Notes under the pieces: generated by a model
Databases searched by the model: none
Told to the model about the DNA's origin: nothing
What the model saw: only the letters and a program-made list of their open reading frames with translations
Made by a program: the position numbers and the translations under genes
Shown here: positions 1-9,399 of the stretch, piece after piece
Numbering within the stretch: the first letter of the stretch is position 1
Layout: every line of letters starts with the position of its first letter
Source of the DNA: Deltaproteobacteria bacterium
GTDB taxonomy: Bacteria > Desulfobacterota > Syntrophobacteria > Syntrophobacterales > Syntrophobacteraceae
Direction: 5' to 3'
DNA length: 64,000 bases
NCBI GenBank assembly: GCA_021780695.1
Contig: JAJXYD010000019.1
Location: forward strand, 1-64,000

Positions 1-41
1 ACCCCTCCAATCGGATTTTTAAAAAGTTTCAAGCCAAAAAA

Positions 42-69
42 AAACCCTGAGGAAAACTCCTCAGGGTTT
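42..69. terminator. Hairpin terminator at the window edge
   Basis: A perfect 12-bp stem (AAACCCTGAGGA with TCCTCAGGGTTT, loop AAAC) has an A-run at 35-44 on its left, which is a T-run for minus-strand transcripts. On the right is an AT-rich stretch. It could end transcription in either direction, best for the minus strand. Confidence 0.7.
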
Positions 70-98
70 AAATATTTTTGGCGACCCGGAGGAGTGTT

Positions 99-392
99 TT
101 GCGCTCCACCCGGGCTTATCTATTCAAGCTAAGCTCCCGGGCAGGCGCTCATAAAGAAAAAGCAAAAAAAGAAGCCCGAAAAGGACGCAAATACGCCCCC
201 TTCAAGCCCGCGAAGACCCGGAAAATACGCATTAAGACAAAGCACAGATTTTTTAAGCATAAGAATCCTTTTAAAGACGGAGCAAAAATAAAAAGTTTAC
301 CCCAATTTGTCAATGAATTCTTTTTAAACCCCTACAAAAAGATTTCTTCCCTGTATAATCGGCATCCCAAGCACGGCAAGGGGCTTGACTAA
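99..392 (+). CDS. Small very basic hypothetical protein
   Basis: I do not recognise this protein. From the TTG at 99 it is 97 aa and very rich in Lys, Arg and His, with a Lys-rich stretch near residues 20-60 and a less charged C-terminus. TTG 99 is preferred over an in-frame TTG at 78 because GGAGGAG lies at 88-94, four bases upstream. The Shine-Dalgarno sequence sits in a possible hairpin (GGAGTG with CGCTCC). No membrane segment or known domain is visible. It may be a nucleic-acid-binding protein or a chance ORF. Nothing is recognised between its stop and 525. Confidence 0.35.
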   Translation: MRSTRAYLFKLSSRAGAHKEKAKKEARKGRKYAPFKPAKTRKIRIKTKHRFFKHKNPFKDGAKIKSLPQFVNEFFLNPYKKISSLYNRHPKHGKGLD

Positions 393-524
393 CCACAGCG
401 GTAAAGCCTAGATTTCAAAGGCCCGTACAAGCCGGGCTCGGCAAAAAAGCGGCCGCTAAACCGGCTTCGCGCACTCGTGCATTAGATCAGCTTTCTATTT
501 TCAACCAGATGGGGAAAACCGGAC

Positions 525-1283
525 ATGGACAAACCTCTTTACGGTAAAACGGCTATAGTAACCGGCGCCAGCTCGGGGATAGGCTATGCGACAGCCATCC
601 GCCTTGCAAAGGCTGGAAGCGCAGTTGTTCTTCAGGCAAGGCGGGAGGAAAAACTCCAAGATCTTGCCTCCAAAATCAAGGCAATGGGAGGAAAAGCCCT
701 GGTTGCAGCAGGGGATGCCACAAACCCATCGAATAGCGACGCTTTGCTCGATAAGACTTTGCAATGGACCGAGGCAGGCTCAAAGGTAGACATAGTGGTC
801 GTAAACGCCGGGCGGGGTCTCGCGGGCGGAGTTCTAACCAGCGACGAATCGGCCTGGCGCGAGGTTTTTGAACTAAACGTTCTGGGTGCGGGCCACCTCA
901 TGCGCATAGCCGCATCAAAGATGGTTGCGCAAAAAGGGGGCGACATAGTTGTACTGGGCTCCAATGTCGGCCGAAACATATCGCCTTTCAGCGGTTTTTA
1001 CGGTTCGAGCAAATTCGCCGTAGGGGCGCTGGCCGAGGCTCTGCGGCGCGAGGTTTGCCCCCACGGCGTTCGAGTCAGTTTGGTCATGCCCGGAATCGTG
1101 CTGAGCGAATTTCAGAAAACGGCGGGCTACAATGAGGAAAACTTCGGCAAAGGGGTTGCCCAGTTCGGAAAATTGCTCGAACCAGACGACATCGCGGCAG
1201 GCATCGTCTGGCTTCTATCTCTTCCCGGGCACGTTAACGTAAACGAGATTATGATCCGCCCGACCGGGCAAAATTATCCCTAG
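525..1283 (+). CDS. SDR-family NAD(P)-dependent oxidoreductase
   Basis: A classical short-chain dehydrogenase/reductase of 252 aa. The N-terminal cofactor motif TGASSGIG is at about residues 13-20, the NAG motif follows near residue 89 and the active-site YxxxK appears as YGSSK near residue 160. The family reduces or oxidises carbonyl or alcohol groups with NAD(P)H in the cytoplasm. The sequence does not define the substrate. The ATG follows a GGGG Shine-Dalgarno by ten bases. It stands alone, converging on the ribosomal operon, so its context gives no pathway. Confidence 0.9.
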   Translation: MDKPLYGKTAIVTGASSGIGYATAIRLAKAGSAVVLQARREEKLQDLASKIKAMGGKALVAAGDATNPSNSDALLDKTLQWTEAGSKVDIVVVNAGRGLAGGVLTSDESAWREVFELNVLGAGHLMRIAASKMVAQKGGDIVVLGSNVGRNISPFSGFYGSSKFAVGALAEALRREVCPHGVRVSLVMPGIVLSEFQKTAGYNEENFGKGVAQFGKLLEPDDIAAGIVWLLSLPGHVNVNEIMIRPTGQNYP

Positions 1284-1292
1284 TGAGCACCG

Positions 1293-1335
1293 TAGAATAT
1301 TCCATTAACGGCCAAGGCATGTGAGCAATATTCTA
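1293..1335 (+). terminator. Inverted repeat after the SDR gene, weak terminator candidate
   Basis: Nine-base arms TAGAATATT and AATATTCTA are separated by 25 nt just after the SDR stop. There is no T-run, so a terminator role is only a guess. Confidence 0.25.
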
Positions 1336-1400
1336 ACGGATGGACGGGAAAACTGGCATTAGAGCGGAGAAGGGAAAAAGGGACACGAGAAAAAACGACA

Positions 1401-1439
1401 AGCTTCGTAGAAAGGCCCCAAAAGGCCCTCTACGAAGCT
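1401..1439 (-). terminator. Rho-independent terminator of the ribosomal operon
   Basis: A long hairpin has outer arms AGCTTCGTAGA and TCTACGAAGCT and inner arms GGCC. On the minus strand it is followed by TGTCGTTTTTT. It lies 57 nt beyond the rplQ stop and closes the whole S10-spc-alpha run. Confidence 0.85.
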
Positions 1440-1496
1440 AAGGATACTGCTATTCCACAGCAGGCAAGTTCATCAACAACTCTCGCCCTTGCGATC

Positions 1497-1907
1497 TTAT
1501 TGAGCCTGGTCAGGAGCAGATTCCTGGGGCTTTTTCTCCTTGCGGGCCACGCCATCGCTAATGAGCTCAATAAGGCACATGGGAGAAGCATCCCCCCGTC
1601 TGAACCCAACCTTAACGATACGCGTATATCCCCCGGGCCTGTCGCGATATCTTTCGGCAAGCTCATCAAAGACCTTATAGACGGTCTTCTTTTCCCGAAT
1701 AACGGCCAAGGCGCGTCTTCGGGAATTAAGGTCGCCGTGTTTACCAAGCGAGATCATCCACTCGGCCCAGCGACGAATTTCCTTGGCTTTGGGAACCGTT
1801 GTGTAGATGCGCTCCTCAGCCAAAAGAGAGGTGACCATATTGCGAAACATCGCGAGGCGGTGGCTCGTCGAACGATTGAGCTTTCTGCCGGAAACTCCGT
1901 GGCGCAT
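1497..1907 (-). CDS. rplQ: 50S ribosomal protein L17
   Basis: bL17 of the large subunit, 136 aa. The N-terminus [13 protein letters not shown] is the family signature. The C-terminus carries a short polar tail beyond the conserved core. It is the last gene of the alpha cluster and starts three bases after the rpoA stop. Its Shine-Dalgarno lies in the rpoA end, so translation is probably coupled. The operon terminator lies just beyond. Confidence 0.97.
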   Translation of the reverse strand: MRHGVSGRKLNRSTSHRLAMFRNMVTSLLAEERIYTTVPKAKEIRRWAEWMISLGKHGDLNSRRRALAVIREKKTVYKVFDELAERYRDRPGGYTRIVKVGFRRGDASPMCLIELISDGVARKEKKPQESAPDQAQ

Positions 1908-1910
1908 GGA

Positions 1911-2921
1911 CTATTCCTGTTCCTTTCTTCTCTGTTCGATCTCATCGCGGCGCGGCAAGTTGCTATCGATCTTCATACCCAGAGAAAGATCCATTTCAGC
2001 GAGAATCTCCTTGATCTCATTAAGAGACTTTCGACCGAAATTCTTGGTCTTGAGCATTTCCTGTTCGGTCTTTTGGACAAGCTCGCCGATGTAACGGATA
2101 TCAGCGTTCTTAAGGCAGTTTGCCGACCTTACCGACAGCTCCAGTTCGTCGACACTGCGGAGGAGGTGGGCATTAAAAGGAGGCTCGGAGCGGGTTTCTT
2201 CTTCCTGTGCCTCGGCTTCCTCCTCGAAATTAACGAAAACGGACAACTGGTCTTTCAGAATCTTTGCGGCGTAGGCCAAGCCGTCTTCAGGCCTAACGCT
2301 TCCATCCGACCAAATTTCCATGGTCAGCTTATCGTAGTCGGTTATCTGGCCCACGCGAGCCTGAGTTACGGTATAGCTAACCTTGCGAATCGGCGAAAAG
2401 ACAGCGTCGATGGGGATGGTCCCGATCGCCTGATTTTCTTCAATATTTTTTTCGGCTGGAACATAGCCTTTACCCTGTTTGAGGGTAAGCTCCATTCTGA
2501 GCTTAGCGTCCTTGGCAAGGGTGCAGATATGAAGACGAGGGTTCAGGACCTCGACTGAGGCGCCTGTCTGAATGTCACCCGCGCACACTCTGCCTTCACC
2601 CTGCTTTTCGATGAGCAGACGCTTCGTAGCGCCATCCCCGCCGGCCTTGAAGCGAACATCCTTGAGGTTTAGAATGACGTCGGTAACGTCTTCCAAAACG
2701 CCGGGAATGGTTGAAAACTCGTGTAGAACACCGTCTATCTTGACACTGGTGATAGCCGAGCCTTGAAGAGAAGACAGGAGCACCCTCCTGAGCGCGTTCC
2801 CCAAAGTGACCCCAAAGCCCCGCTCGAGGGGTTCGCACTCGAATTTCTGGTGCCTGTTGGGCTCCTTTGTCTCAACTTCCAAGCGCTTGGGTTTGATAAG
2901 CTCGCGCCAGTTCTTTTGCAT
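1911..2921 (-). CDS. rpoA: DNA-directed RNA polymerase subunit alpha
   Basis: Alpha subunit, 336 aa, the usual length. The N-terminal dimerisation and assembly domain covers about residues 1-230, including the conserved [14 protein letters not shown] segment. A charged linker leads to the C-terminal DNA- and activator-binding domain at about 250-315, with [11 protein letters not shown]. It sits in the standard place between rpsD and rplQ. A 131-nt spacer separates it from rpsD and contains an 8-bp inverted repeat (AACTTCGG at 2963, CCGAAGTT at 3021). Confidence 0.98.
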   Translation of the reverse strand: MQKNWRELIKPKRLEVETKEPNRHQKFECEPLERGFGVTLGNALRRVLLSSLQGSAITSVKIDGVLHEFSTIPGVLEDVTDVILNLKDVRFKAGGDGATKRLLIEKQGEGRVCAGDIQTGASVEVLNPRLHICTLAKDAKLRMELTLKQGKGYVPAEKNIEENQAIGTIPIDAVFSPIRKVSYTVTQARVGQITDYDKLTMEIWSDGSVRPEDGLAYAAKILKDQLSVFVNFEEEAEAQEEETRSEPPFNAHLLRSVDELELSVRSANCLKNADIRYIGELVQKTEQEMLKTKNFGRKSLNEIKEILAEMDLSLGMKIDSNLPRRDEIEQRRKEQE

Positions 2922-3052
2922 TTTTCATCCTCATTAAAGAGACATCACCACAGGCCCCCCAAAACTTCGGAACCTGACAGGACCAAAAGAAGCGCGATAC
3001 CGCCCGATTTAGGCCCCGCCCCGAAGTTCCTGCAAACAGCAAGCTCTCTATA

Positions 3053-3679
3053 TTACTTCGAATAGAACTCAACCACCAATTGCTCCTGAACGGGCAGGCT
3101 AATCTCTTCACGAGCTGGGAAGGCCCTGAAAGTCCCTTCGAACTTTGAGGCATCAAGGTCAAGCCATGCGGGAAGGCCTCTGCGAGGCAGCGCCGCTACA
3201 GCTTCGCTAATGATCTGAAGATTTCGGCTTGCTTCAGCCACCGTCACACGGTCCCCAGGTCTTAACAGAAAAGAGGGGATATCGACTTTTTTGCCGTTAA
3301 CCATAAAGTGACCGTGACGGACGAGTTGCCTCGCCTGGCAGCGGGAATTGGCAAAGCCCATCCTGTAGGCGGTGTTGTCAAGTCTGCGTTCGAGCAAGAT
3401 CAAAAAATTGGTGCCGGTAACGCCTTTTTTGCGTTCGGCCTCTTCGAAGTAGCTCTCGAACTGCTTTTCGACCAGTCCATAGATACGCTTGATCTTTTGC
3501 TTCTCGCGCAACTGGACGCCGTAGTCGGATATCTTGCCTCTGCCCTGTCCATGTTGACCCGGGGGGAAGTTACGCCGTTCAACGGCGCACTTATCGGAGT
3601 AGCAGCGATCTCCCTTGAGATAGAGTTTCATAGTCTCACGGCGACAAAGCCTGCATTGAGCCTCGGTGTATCGAGCCAA
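3053..3679 (-). CDS. rpsD: 30S ribosomal protein S4
   Basis: uS4, 208 aa, a primary 16S rRNA binder in small-subunit assembly. It is the zinc-type (C+) form: CRLC and CYSDKC give four N-terminal cysteines. The S4 RNA-binding domain (about residues 98-160) includes [12 protein letters not shown] and a [10 protein letters not shown] loop. In many bacteria S4 represses the alpha operon by binding its mRNA. The 78-nt spacer upstream shows no clear pseudoknot by eye. Confidence 0.97.
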   Translation of the reverse strand: MARYTEAQCRLCRRETMKLYLKGDRCYSDKCAVERRNFPPGQHGQGRGKISDYGVQLREKQKIKRIYGLVEKQFESYFEEAERKKGVTGTNFLILLERRLDNTAYRMGFANSRCQARQLVRHGHFMVNGKKVDIPSFLLRPGDRVTVAEASRNLQIISEAVAALPRRGLPAWLDLDASKFEGTFRAFPAREEISLPVQEQLVVEFYSK

Positions 3680-3757
3680 AGTGATCCTCCTGAGGCGGAA
3701 AAACCGCCTGTTGCCCGCACGCCTATGCGGGCCCTATTACGAGATAAAGTAACCGGT

Positions 3758-4153
3758 TTATACCCGCCGCCTTTTGGGAGGCCTACAGCCGTTGTGCGGA
3801 ATCGCCGTAACGTCCTTAATGAAGGTAATGTTGAAACCGGCGGCCTGGAGCGCGCGAAGAGCGGCTTCACGACCCGAGCCCGGTCCCTTTACATAGACCT
3901 CGATATTTTGAACACCATGTTCCTGGGCCTTGCGACCGGCGATCTCTGCGGCGACCTGGGCGGCGAAGGGCGTCGATTTCCTGGAGCCCTTAAAACCCTG
4001 GCTTCCGGCGCTGGACCAGGATATGGCATTGCCGCTCACATCGGTAATCGTGATGATCGTGTTGTTGAAGGTCGAGCGAATATGAGCAATACCGTTAAGA
4101 ATGTTCTTGCGCTCTTTTTTCTTCGTTCTGGGTGCAGCCTTTTCTTTAGCCAT
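3758..4153 (-). CDS. rpsK: 30S ribosomal protein S11
   Basis: uS11, 131 aa, a platform protein of the small subunit. A basic N-terminal tail precedes the conserved core, which includes [17 protein letters not shown] and the C-terminal basic segment [12 protein letters not shown]. It starts nine bases after the rpsM stop, the usual alpha-operon order. Confidence 0.97.
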   Translation of the reverse strand: MAKEKAAPRTKKKERKNILNGIAHIRSTFNNTIITITDVSGNAISWSSAGSQGFKGSRKSTPFAAQVAAEIAGRKAQEHGVQNIEVYVKGPGSGREAALRALQAAGFNITFIKDVTAIPHNGCRPPKRRRV

Positions 4154-4162
4154 GTGCCATCC

Positions 4163-4537
4163 TTACGCTTTCTTTCGCTTGCCCATAACGGACCTGCGCG
4201 GACCTTTACGAGTGCGGGCATTGGTGTGAGTGCGCTGACCTCGGACGGGAAGCCCCCGGCGATGTCTTAACCCCCGGTAACACCCAAGATCCATGAGGCG
4301 TTTTATGCTCATGGAGACCTCGGATCTCAAATCCCCCTCGACCTTGAAATTGGAGTCGATGACCTGCCTGATGGCATTAACCTGGACATCCGTGAGGTCG
4401 TCACTTTTGGTATCCCCGTTAATGGCCGCCAGTTCAAGGATCTTCAAGGCCGTAGGTCTGCCGATACCATAGATATAGGTCAGAGCGATCTCGATGCGCT
4501 TGTTTTTAGGTAAATCAATGCCTGCAATACGTGCCAA
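4163..4537 (-). CDS. rpsM: 30S ribosomal protein S13
   Basis: uS13, 124 aa, a head protein that contacts the P-site tRNA and the B1 bridges. It begins [16 protein letters not shown] and has the helix-two-turns-helix region around [10 protein letters not shown]. The lysine-rich C-terminal tail ([17 protein letters not shown]) is typical. It is the first gene of the alpha block, following rpmJ by 121 nt. Confidence 0.97.
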   Translation of the reverse strand: MARIAGIDLPKNKRIEIALTYIYGIGRPTALKILELAAINGDTKSDDLTDVQVNAIRQVIDSNFKVEGDLRSEVSMSIKRLMDLGCYRGLRHRRGLPVRGQRTHTNARTRKGPRRSVMGKRKKA

Positions 4538-4658
4538 TGTCCTACTCCTCTTAGAATTGCAGAAACGGCAGCCACCCTATGGGAAGGTTTTTCTTCGGAC
4601 CGGCCAACCCTAGGCGGCCCAAGTCGTGCAGCTCATTCCTACAAATAGGCGCTGTCTC

Positions 4659-4772
4659 TTAGCCCTGGCGCTGCTTGTGCCTGGGGTTGTCGCAAATCAC
4701 CCTCACGGTGCCGTGGCGGCGAATAATTTTGCACTTTCTGCAAATACGTTTAACCGATGCCCGCACTTTCAA
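4659..4772 (-). CDS. rpmJ: 50S ribosomal protein L36 (zinc form, TTG start)
   Basis: bL36, 37 aa. The protein reads [16 protein letters not shown] after a TTG start and ends PRHKQRQG. The zinc ligands C11, C14, C27 and H32 are intact, so it is the zinc-binding paralogue. No ATG or GTG would give the conserved KVRASVK N-terminus. A Shine-Dalgarno AAAGGA lies nine bases upstream of TTG. It sits between infA and rpsM, the normal place. Confidence 0.93.
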   Translation of the reverse strand: MKVRASVKRICRKCKIIRRHGTVRVICDNPRHKQRQG

Positions 4773-4813
4773 TTTGGAAATTCCTTTCAACAGGCCGGCG
4801 CCGCCCCGAAACT

Positions 4814-5035
4814 CTAGGCTTTGGATCTGTAAGTGATACGGCCCCGGGTCAGATCGTAGGGAGACAATTCAACCGTCACCTTGTCGCCGGGCAGAATGCG
4901 AATGAAGTGCATGCGCATCTTTCCGGAAATATGTGCCAAAATCCGATGGCCATTGGGAAGCTCGACGCGGAACATAGCGTTGGGAAGAGTTTCGACAACG
5001 GTTCCTTCGACTTCAATAGCATCCTCTTTAGCCAT
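4814..5035 (-). CDS. infA: Translation initiation factor IF-1
   Basis: IF-1, 73 aa from the ATG at 5035, a single OB-fold protein that occupies the ribosomal A site during initiation. [19 protein letters not shown] and the [15 protein letters not shown] segment are diagnostic. An upstream in-frame TTG would add two residues. The ATG is preferred because it starts the conserved MAKED and has GGAG ten bases upstream. It lies between map and rpmJ. Confidence 0.96.
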   Translation of the reverse strand: MAKEDAIEVEGTVVETLPNAMFRVELPNGHRILAHISGKMRMHFIRILPGDKVTVELSPYDLTRGRITYRSKA

Positions 5036-5079
5036 GGGCAAATTTCTCCAAGTTCAATTTCCGAACTTTTAACTTTAAG

Positions 5080-5856
5080 TTATCCGTACAGTTTTGTAAA
5101 CTGATTTTTACGCGCAGTGAGAATCAGCGGTCCATTTTCCGTAACGGCTATGGTGTGCTCAAAATGAGCGGAAAGCTCTCTATCGAGAGTAACCGCAGTC
5201 CATTCATCTTCAAGGATCTCCACCTCGGGGCTGCCCGCATTGATCATCGGCTCTATGGCGAGCACCATGCCGGGTTTTAGTTTAACGCCCCTGCCCGGTG
5301 GCCCGTAATTAGGCACCTGAGGGCTTTCGTGAAGATGCTGTCCGATCCCGTGGCCGACAAAATCTCTTACGACCGAAAACCCGCGCTTTTCAACGTAGTC
5401 CTGAATGGCGTGGGAGATATCGGAGAGATGGTTGCCGCTAACAGCCCTGGCGATGCCTTCGTAGAGACATTCCTCGGTTACCGTGCACAGATTAACCGCG
5501 GCCTCGGTGATAGCACCCACGGCAACCGTAACGGCGGCATCTCCGTAATAGCCGTCAACCACCACCCCGAAGTCGAGTCCGATAATGTCGCCGGCCTTAA
5601 GGCGACGCTTCTTCGAGGGCATCCCATGGACTACTTCCTCATTAACCGAGGCGCAAAGCGCAAAGGGATAACCGTTATAGCCCTTGAAGGCAGGCTTAGC
5701 ATGTTTTGTAGCCGTGAGGTCCTCGCTGATCGCATTGAGGTCCCAGGTTGTAACCCCCGGCCTTATATTGACAACCAACTCATCGAGAATCTCAGCAACA
5801 ATGGCGCACGAGGTCCGAATTTTTTCTATTTCCGCTCTAGACCTTAAAATAATCAA
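5080..5856 (-). CDS. map: Methionine aminopeptidase, type I
   Basis: Removes the initiator methionine from nascent proteins. It has 258 aa and the pita-bread fold. All metal ligands are visible: D in LDFGVVVDGYYGD (two Asp), H in GHGIGQHLHESP, E in AIEPMINAG and E in the C-terminal EHTIAVTENGP. The substrate His is in EEVVHGMPS. The start appears to be TTG with a weak Shine-Dalgarno. No ATG fits the conserved IILRS N-terminus. It lies between adk and infA. Confidence 0.96.
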   Translation of the reverse strand: MIILRSRAEIEKIRTSCAIVAEILDELVVNIRPGVTTWDLNAISEDLTATKHAKPAFKGYNGYPFALCASVNEEVVHGMPSKKRRLKAGDIIGLDFGVVVDGYYGDAAVTVAVGAITEAAVNLCTVTEECLYEGIARAVSGNHLSDISHAIQDYVEKRGFSVVRDFVGHGIGQHLHESPQVPNYGPPGRGVKLKPGMVLAIEPMINAGSPEVEILEDEWTAVTLDRELSAHFEHTIAVTENGPLILTARKNQFTKLYG

Positions 5857-5894
5857 TGGCGCCGCCCGATTAAAAATCGATGGATTTAAAAACC

Positions 5895-5919
5895 GGGTAA
5901 GGGGCGTTGCCCCCTACCC
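5895..5919. repeat. GC hairpin, REP-like, between adk and map
   Basis: GGGTA-A-GGGG-CGTTG-CCCC-C-TACCC folds into a stem around a GGGGCGTTGCCCC core. The same core recurs at 39942-39959, which suggests a dispersed palindromic element. No T-run follows, so it is not an obvious terminator. Confidence 0.4.
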
Positions 5920-5995
5920 TTGGATAACCAAAACTATAAGTCGGCAAAACGGATAAGCAATCGCAGGCGACCGAGTATCCCTTTACCCCAAGACC

Positions 5996-6637
5996 TTATC
6001 CCAGGACAGCGGTAATGCGTGCGAGGATATCGTCCATTTTGCCCACGCCGTTAATCTGACGAAGTTTTCCCTGCTTCTGATAGTAATCGATCAGGGGTTT
6101 GGTCTGGGCGTCATAGGTTTCAAGTCTGGACTTAACGGTGGTCTCGTTGTCATCGGATCTTTGGTAGAGCTCGGCACCGCACTTGTCACAGACCCCATCC
6201 TTTTTCGGAGGGTCAAACATCACGTGAAAACCGGCGCCGCAGGCCTTGCAGGTCCTGCGACCGGTAAGACGCCCGAGAAGCTCGGAGCTTGGCACCTCAA
6301 CACTGATCACATGGTCGATCTTCTGACCAAGAGTGCCAAGGATGGAATCGAGCTCTTGGGCCTGGGCGACCGTACGAGGGAAACCGTCGAGCATATAGCC
6401 CTTGGAAGCATCGGGCTTTTGGATACGTTCCTTAACCAAACCGATTACAACGCTATCGGGAACCAAACCACCCGCGTCCATGTACTTTTTAGCCTCAAGC
6501 CCAAGGGGAGTCCCCTCTTTTAGGGCCGCACGCAGCATATCACCAGTCGAAATCTGGGGAATATGATATTTTTCAACGAGGCGTTTTGCTTGGGTGCCTT
6601 TACCGGCTCCGGGCGGTCCGAGTAAAATGATGTTCAT
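5996..6637 (-). CDS. adk: Adenylate kinase
   Basis: Interconverts ATP + AMP and 2 ADP. It is 213 aa from the ATG at 6637, which begins MNIILLGPPGAGKGTQ with the P-loop at residues 7-15. GGAGGAAAGCA precedes this ATG. A longer reading would add 29 non-homologous residues. This is the long-LID form with a zinc knuckle: two CxxC pairs (CKAC, CDKC) flank a loop in the LID. DGFPRT and the R-rich catalytic segments are intact. It sits between secY and map as in many bacteria. Confidence 0.97.
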   Translation of the reverse strand: MNIILLGPPGAGKGTQAKRLVEKYHIPQISTGDMLRAALKEGTPLGLEAKKYMDAGGLVPDSVVIGLVKERIQKPDASKGYMLDGFPRTVAQAQELDSILGTLGQKIDHVISVEVPSSELLGRLTGRRTCKACGAGFHVMFDPPKKDGVCDKCGAELYQRSDDNETTVKSRLETYDAQTKPLIDYYQKQGKLRQINGVGKMDDILARITAVLG

Positions 6638-6803
6638 TGCTTTCCTCCGAAAAGTGCAATAAATAGCTAACAAGTCAAAGACGAGGGGAGCGCTTACCCC
6701 CCCTCCACAAATAGCAACAAGCATAAGAAACCGGCTCTATTTAGACACCGGTAGCTCTTAGCTGGTCACGAACCACCATTTACAGACCTCACCGGCAAAG
6801 AGC

Positions 6804-8108
6804 CTAACGCCTGCCCCTGGTGCGACCGCTTTTAAGAAAGCCCTCGTAATGGCGAGACAACATGTGCGCCTCAATCTGAGACAAGGTATCCATGGCCACA
6901 CCAACAACGATGAGAAGGGCGGTGCCTCCGAAATAAAAAGGCACGTTGAATCGTTCCACCAAAATGGTTGGTAAAACGCACACAGCCGAGACATAGAGGG
7001 CGCCACCGAGGGTTATACGGCTTAGAACCTTATCGAGATACTCGGCAGTAGACTTGCCGGGACGAATTCCCGGAATAAAACCGCCGGATTTTTTCATATT
7101 ATCGGCCACGTCCACGGGATTAAAGGCAATAGCGGTATAGAAGTAACAGAAAAAGATAATCAGGGTCACATACAAAACGATATATATCCAATGGCCGGGC
7201 GTAAGATCCCGTGCAATAGCCTGTACGAAGGGAACCTTAAAAAAGTTGGCTATGGTTGCCGGAAACATCATTATGGAGGCGGCAAAAATCGGCGGAATAA
7301 CGCCGGAGGTATTGATCTTCAAGGGAATGTGAGCAGTCTGGCCGCCGTAGACACGCCTTCCAACCACGCGCTTGGCATACTGAACAGGCACCCGTCTTTG
7401 TCCCCGCTCCATAAAGACGATGAAGCCAATAACGAGGAGCATAAGAACAAGGATAAGAGCCAGAACGAAGATGCTCATTCCCCCGGCCTTCAAAAGCCTG
7501 GCGGTCCCAAAGATTGCGGAAGGAATCCGGCTAACGATACCCGAGTAGATAATGAGCGAGATACCGTTTCCAATACCGACCTCTGTTATCTGCTCACCGA
7601 GCCACATGAGAAAAACGGTTCCGGCCGACAAGGTTAGCACCGTCATGAGTCTAAAGCCCCAGCCGGACATGAGAACGAGTGGAACTCCGTGAACAGACTG
7701 GCCCCCAAGACCAACGGCTATACCAAAGCCCTGGATGGCTGCAAGCACACCGGTGCTATAGCGTGTGTACTGAGTGATCTTTTTGCGCCCGGCTTCGCCT
7801 TCCTTGCTAAGCTTTTCAAGGGTAGGAACGACCACGGTGAGCAGTTCCAGGATAATCGAAGCGCTGATATAGGGCATGATGCCAAGGGCGAAAATCGAAA
7901 ACTGGCTAAGAGCCCCCCCGGAAAACATATCAAACATCCCAAGAAGCGTACCGCCAGCCTGCTTAAAGTAGGCCTGCAAGGCCATGGTGTTGATATAAGG
8001 GGTGGGAACGTAGCACCCTAACCGATAGACGCAAATCAAGAGCAGGGTAAAAAGGATACGCCGCTTTAGCTCCGGAATTTTCCCTATGGCCGTAAACCCG
8101 CCTGGCAC
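6804..8108 (-). CDS. secY: Preprotein translocase subunit SecY
   Basis: The channel subunit of the Sec translocon in the inner membrane, 434 aa. About ten transmembrane segments are visible, starting at RRILFTLLLICVYRLGCYVP. The plug region QLSQFSIFALGIMPYISASI, the cytosolic loop ERGQRRVPVQYAKR and the C-terminal loop RPGKSTAEYLDKV are conserved. The start is GTG, three bases after the rplO stop, with GGAAGG upstream. It ends the spc ribosomal genes before adk. Confidence 0.97.
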   Translation of the reverse strand: MPGGFTAIGKIPELKRRILFTLLLICVYRLGCYVPTPYINTMALQAYFKQAGGTLLGMFDMFSGGALSQFSIFALGIMPYISASIILELLTVVVPTLEKLSKEGEAGRKKITQYTRYSTGVLAAIQGFGIAVGLGGQSVHGVPLVLMSGWGFRLMTVLTLSAGTVFLMWLGEQITEVGIGNGISLIIYSGIVSRIPSAIFGTARLLKAGGMSIFVLALILVLMLLVIGFIVFMERGQRRVPVQYAKRVVGRRVYGGQTAHIPLKINTSGVIPPIFAASIMMFPATIANFFKVPFVQAIARDLTPGHWIYIVLYVTLIIFFCYFYTAIAFNPVDVADNMKKSGGFIPGIRPGKSTAEYLDKVLSRITLGGALYVSAVCVLPTILVERFNVPFYFGGTALLIVVGVAMDTLSQIEAHMLSRHYEGFLKSGRTRGRR

Positions 8109-8111
8109 TGG

Positions 8112-8570
8112 TTATTTTCCTTCCCTGGGCATAATGAGTTCAACTTTGCCGCCGGCCGCCTCGATCTTTTGGAGCGCCGAAGCCGAGGCCTTGTGCACGC
8201 GGATGGTGATCGCGCGGGAGACCTCTCCTGCGGCCAGCAACTTGACCGGATAGTGATTTTTGCGAATCAGGCCGGCAAACACCATTTCGTCGGGACCAAC
8301 GACGCCCTCGGCGCTCAATTGGGCAAGATCTCCCACGTTTACAACCGAGAATTGCTTTTTGAATATATTGGTGAAGCCGCGTTTGGGGATGCGCCTCTGA
8401 AGCGGCATCTGGCCGCCTTCAAACCAGGGAGGCGTTCCGCCACCCGATCTGGCCTTCTGCCCCTTGGTACCTTTTCCGGCGGTCATGCCCTGGCCGGAAC
8501 CCGATCCGCGTCCGAGCCGCTTCGTATTTTTCTTTGCTCCCGAAGGCGGAGCAAGCTGTCCGAGTTTCAT
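8112..8570 (-). CDS. rplO: 50S ribosomal protein L15
   Basis: uL15, 152 aa. The glycine- and basic-rich N-terminus (KRLGRGSGSGQGMTAGKGTKG) and the GGQMPLQRRIPKRGF segment are diagnostic. It follows rpmD by nine bases and precedes secY by three, so the three genes are tightly linked. Confidence 0.97.
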   Translation of the reverse strand: MKLGQLAPPSGAKKNTKRLGRGSGSGQGMTAGKGTKGQKARSGGGTPPWFEGGQMPLQRRIPKRGFTNIFKKQFSVVNVGDLAQLSAEGVVGPDEMVFAGLIRKNHYPVKLLAAGEVSRAITIRVHKASASALQKIEAAGGKVELIMPREGK

Positions 8571-8579
8571 CTACAACCC

Positions 8580-8762
8580 CTATCTTTCAACGACCTTGAC
8601 CAGATGGATAACCTTCCTAACGGCCCCAAGCACCTGAGGGGAACTGTAGAGGTCAACGGGCCTGTGCATTTTGGTTAGCCCAAGGGCCCGAAGAATCCTG
8701 CGGTGTTTTTCGGGACGCCCTATGGGACTTTTTATCAGACTGACCTGAATTGGCTTTACCAT
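8580..8762 (-). CDS. rpmD: 50S ribosomal protein L30
   Basis: uL30, 60 aa. It contains the short-form pattern QVSLIKSPIGRPEKHRRILRA and LGLTKMHRPV. The ATG at 8762 is chosen because AGGG lies about eight bases upstream. A GTG nine bases earlier would add MKD. Order rpsE, rpmD, rplO is standard. A 103-nt spacer separates it from rpsE. Confidence 0.94.
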   Translation of the reverse strand: MVKPIQVSLIKSPIGRPEKHRRILRALGLTKMHRPVDLYSSPQVLGAVRKVIHLVKVVER

Positions 8763-8865
8763 GTCTTTCACCCTGAAATCGGCTATCGTTTATCGGCAAA
8801 GGCTACGACACAATCGGCACAAGAGGGGGCCTTAAACCCCCGGGGGCGCCGATCAGGCACAGCTC

Positions 8866-9372
8866 CTAGGCGCTCGCAGCTTCTTCGAGCACGTTCTTGC
8901 CTCTGGCTTTTGACACCTGTTCGAGGCTGCGCAGTTTTTTCAACCCCTCAACGGTGGCCTTGACCACATTGTGCGGGTTTCTCGAGCCAACGCATTTTGT
9001 CAAAATATCATGAATGCCAGCCGCCTCCATGATCGCTCTAACAGTACCACCGGCGATAACGCCCGTACCCGGCGAGGCAGGCTTCAAAATTACCGACGAA
9101 GCCCCGAATTTTCCAAGCACTTCGTGAGGAATGGTGCTCTCCTTTAGCGGAACGGCGACCATGTTTCTTTTGGCCGATTCCATTCCCTTGCGTATGGCTT
9201 CGGGAACCTCATTGGCCTTACCAAGGCTGTAGCCGACCTTACCGCTGCCGTCTCCGACAACGACGATGGCGCTAAAGGAAAAACGGCGTCCACCCTTTAC
9301 GACCTTGGCCACACGGCTGATATGGACGACTTTGTCTATCATCTGGAGCTGGCTGGATTCAACCGCTATCAA
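8866..9372 (-). CDS. rpsE: 30S ribosomal protein S5
   Basis: uS5, 168 aa, important for decoding accuracy. The N-terminal double-stranded RNA-binding fold contains [19 protein letters not shown]. The C-terminal half contains [22 protein letters not shown] and [13 protein letters not shown]. The start is TTG with GGAGG eight bases upstream. Confidence 0.97.
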   Translation of the reverse strand: MIAVESSQLQMIDKVVHISRVAKVVKGGRRFSFSAIVVVGDGSGKVGYSLGKANEVPEAIRKGMESAKRNMVAVPLKESTIPHEVLGKFGASSVILKPASPGTGVIAGGTVRAIMEAAGIHDILTKCVGSRNPHNVVKATVEGLKKLRSLEQVSKARGKNVLEEAASA

Positions 9373-9399
9373 TGTAAATGCCTCCGATCCTGATAAGGA

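Noticed and set aside
1500..4270. Long plus-strand ORFs opposite rplQ, rpoA, rpsD, rpsK and rpsM (e.g. 1500-2558, 3308-4270)
   Set aside because: They are antisense to conserved ribosomal and polymerase genes, have no Shine-Dalgarno and show no domain logic.
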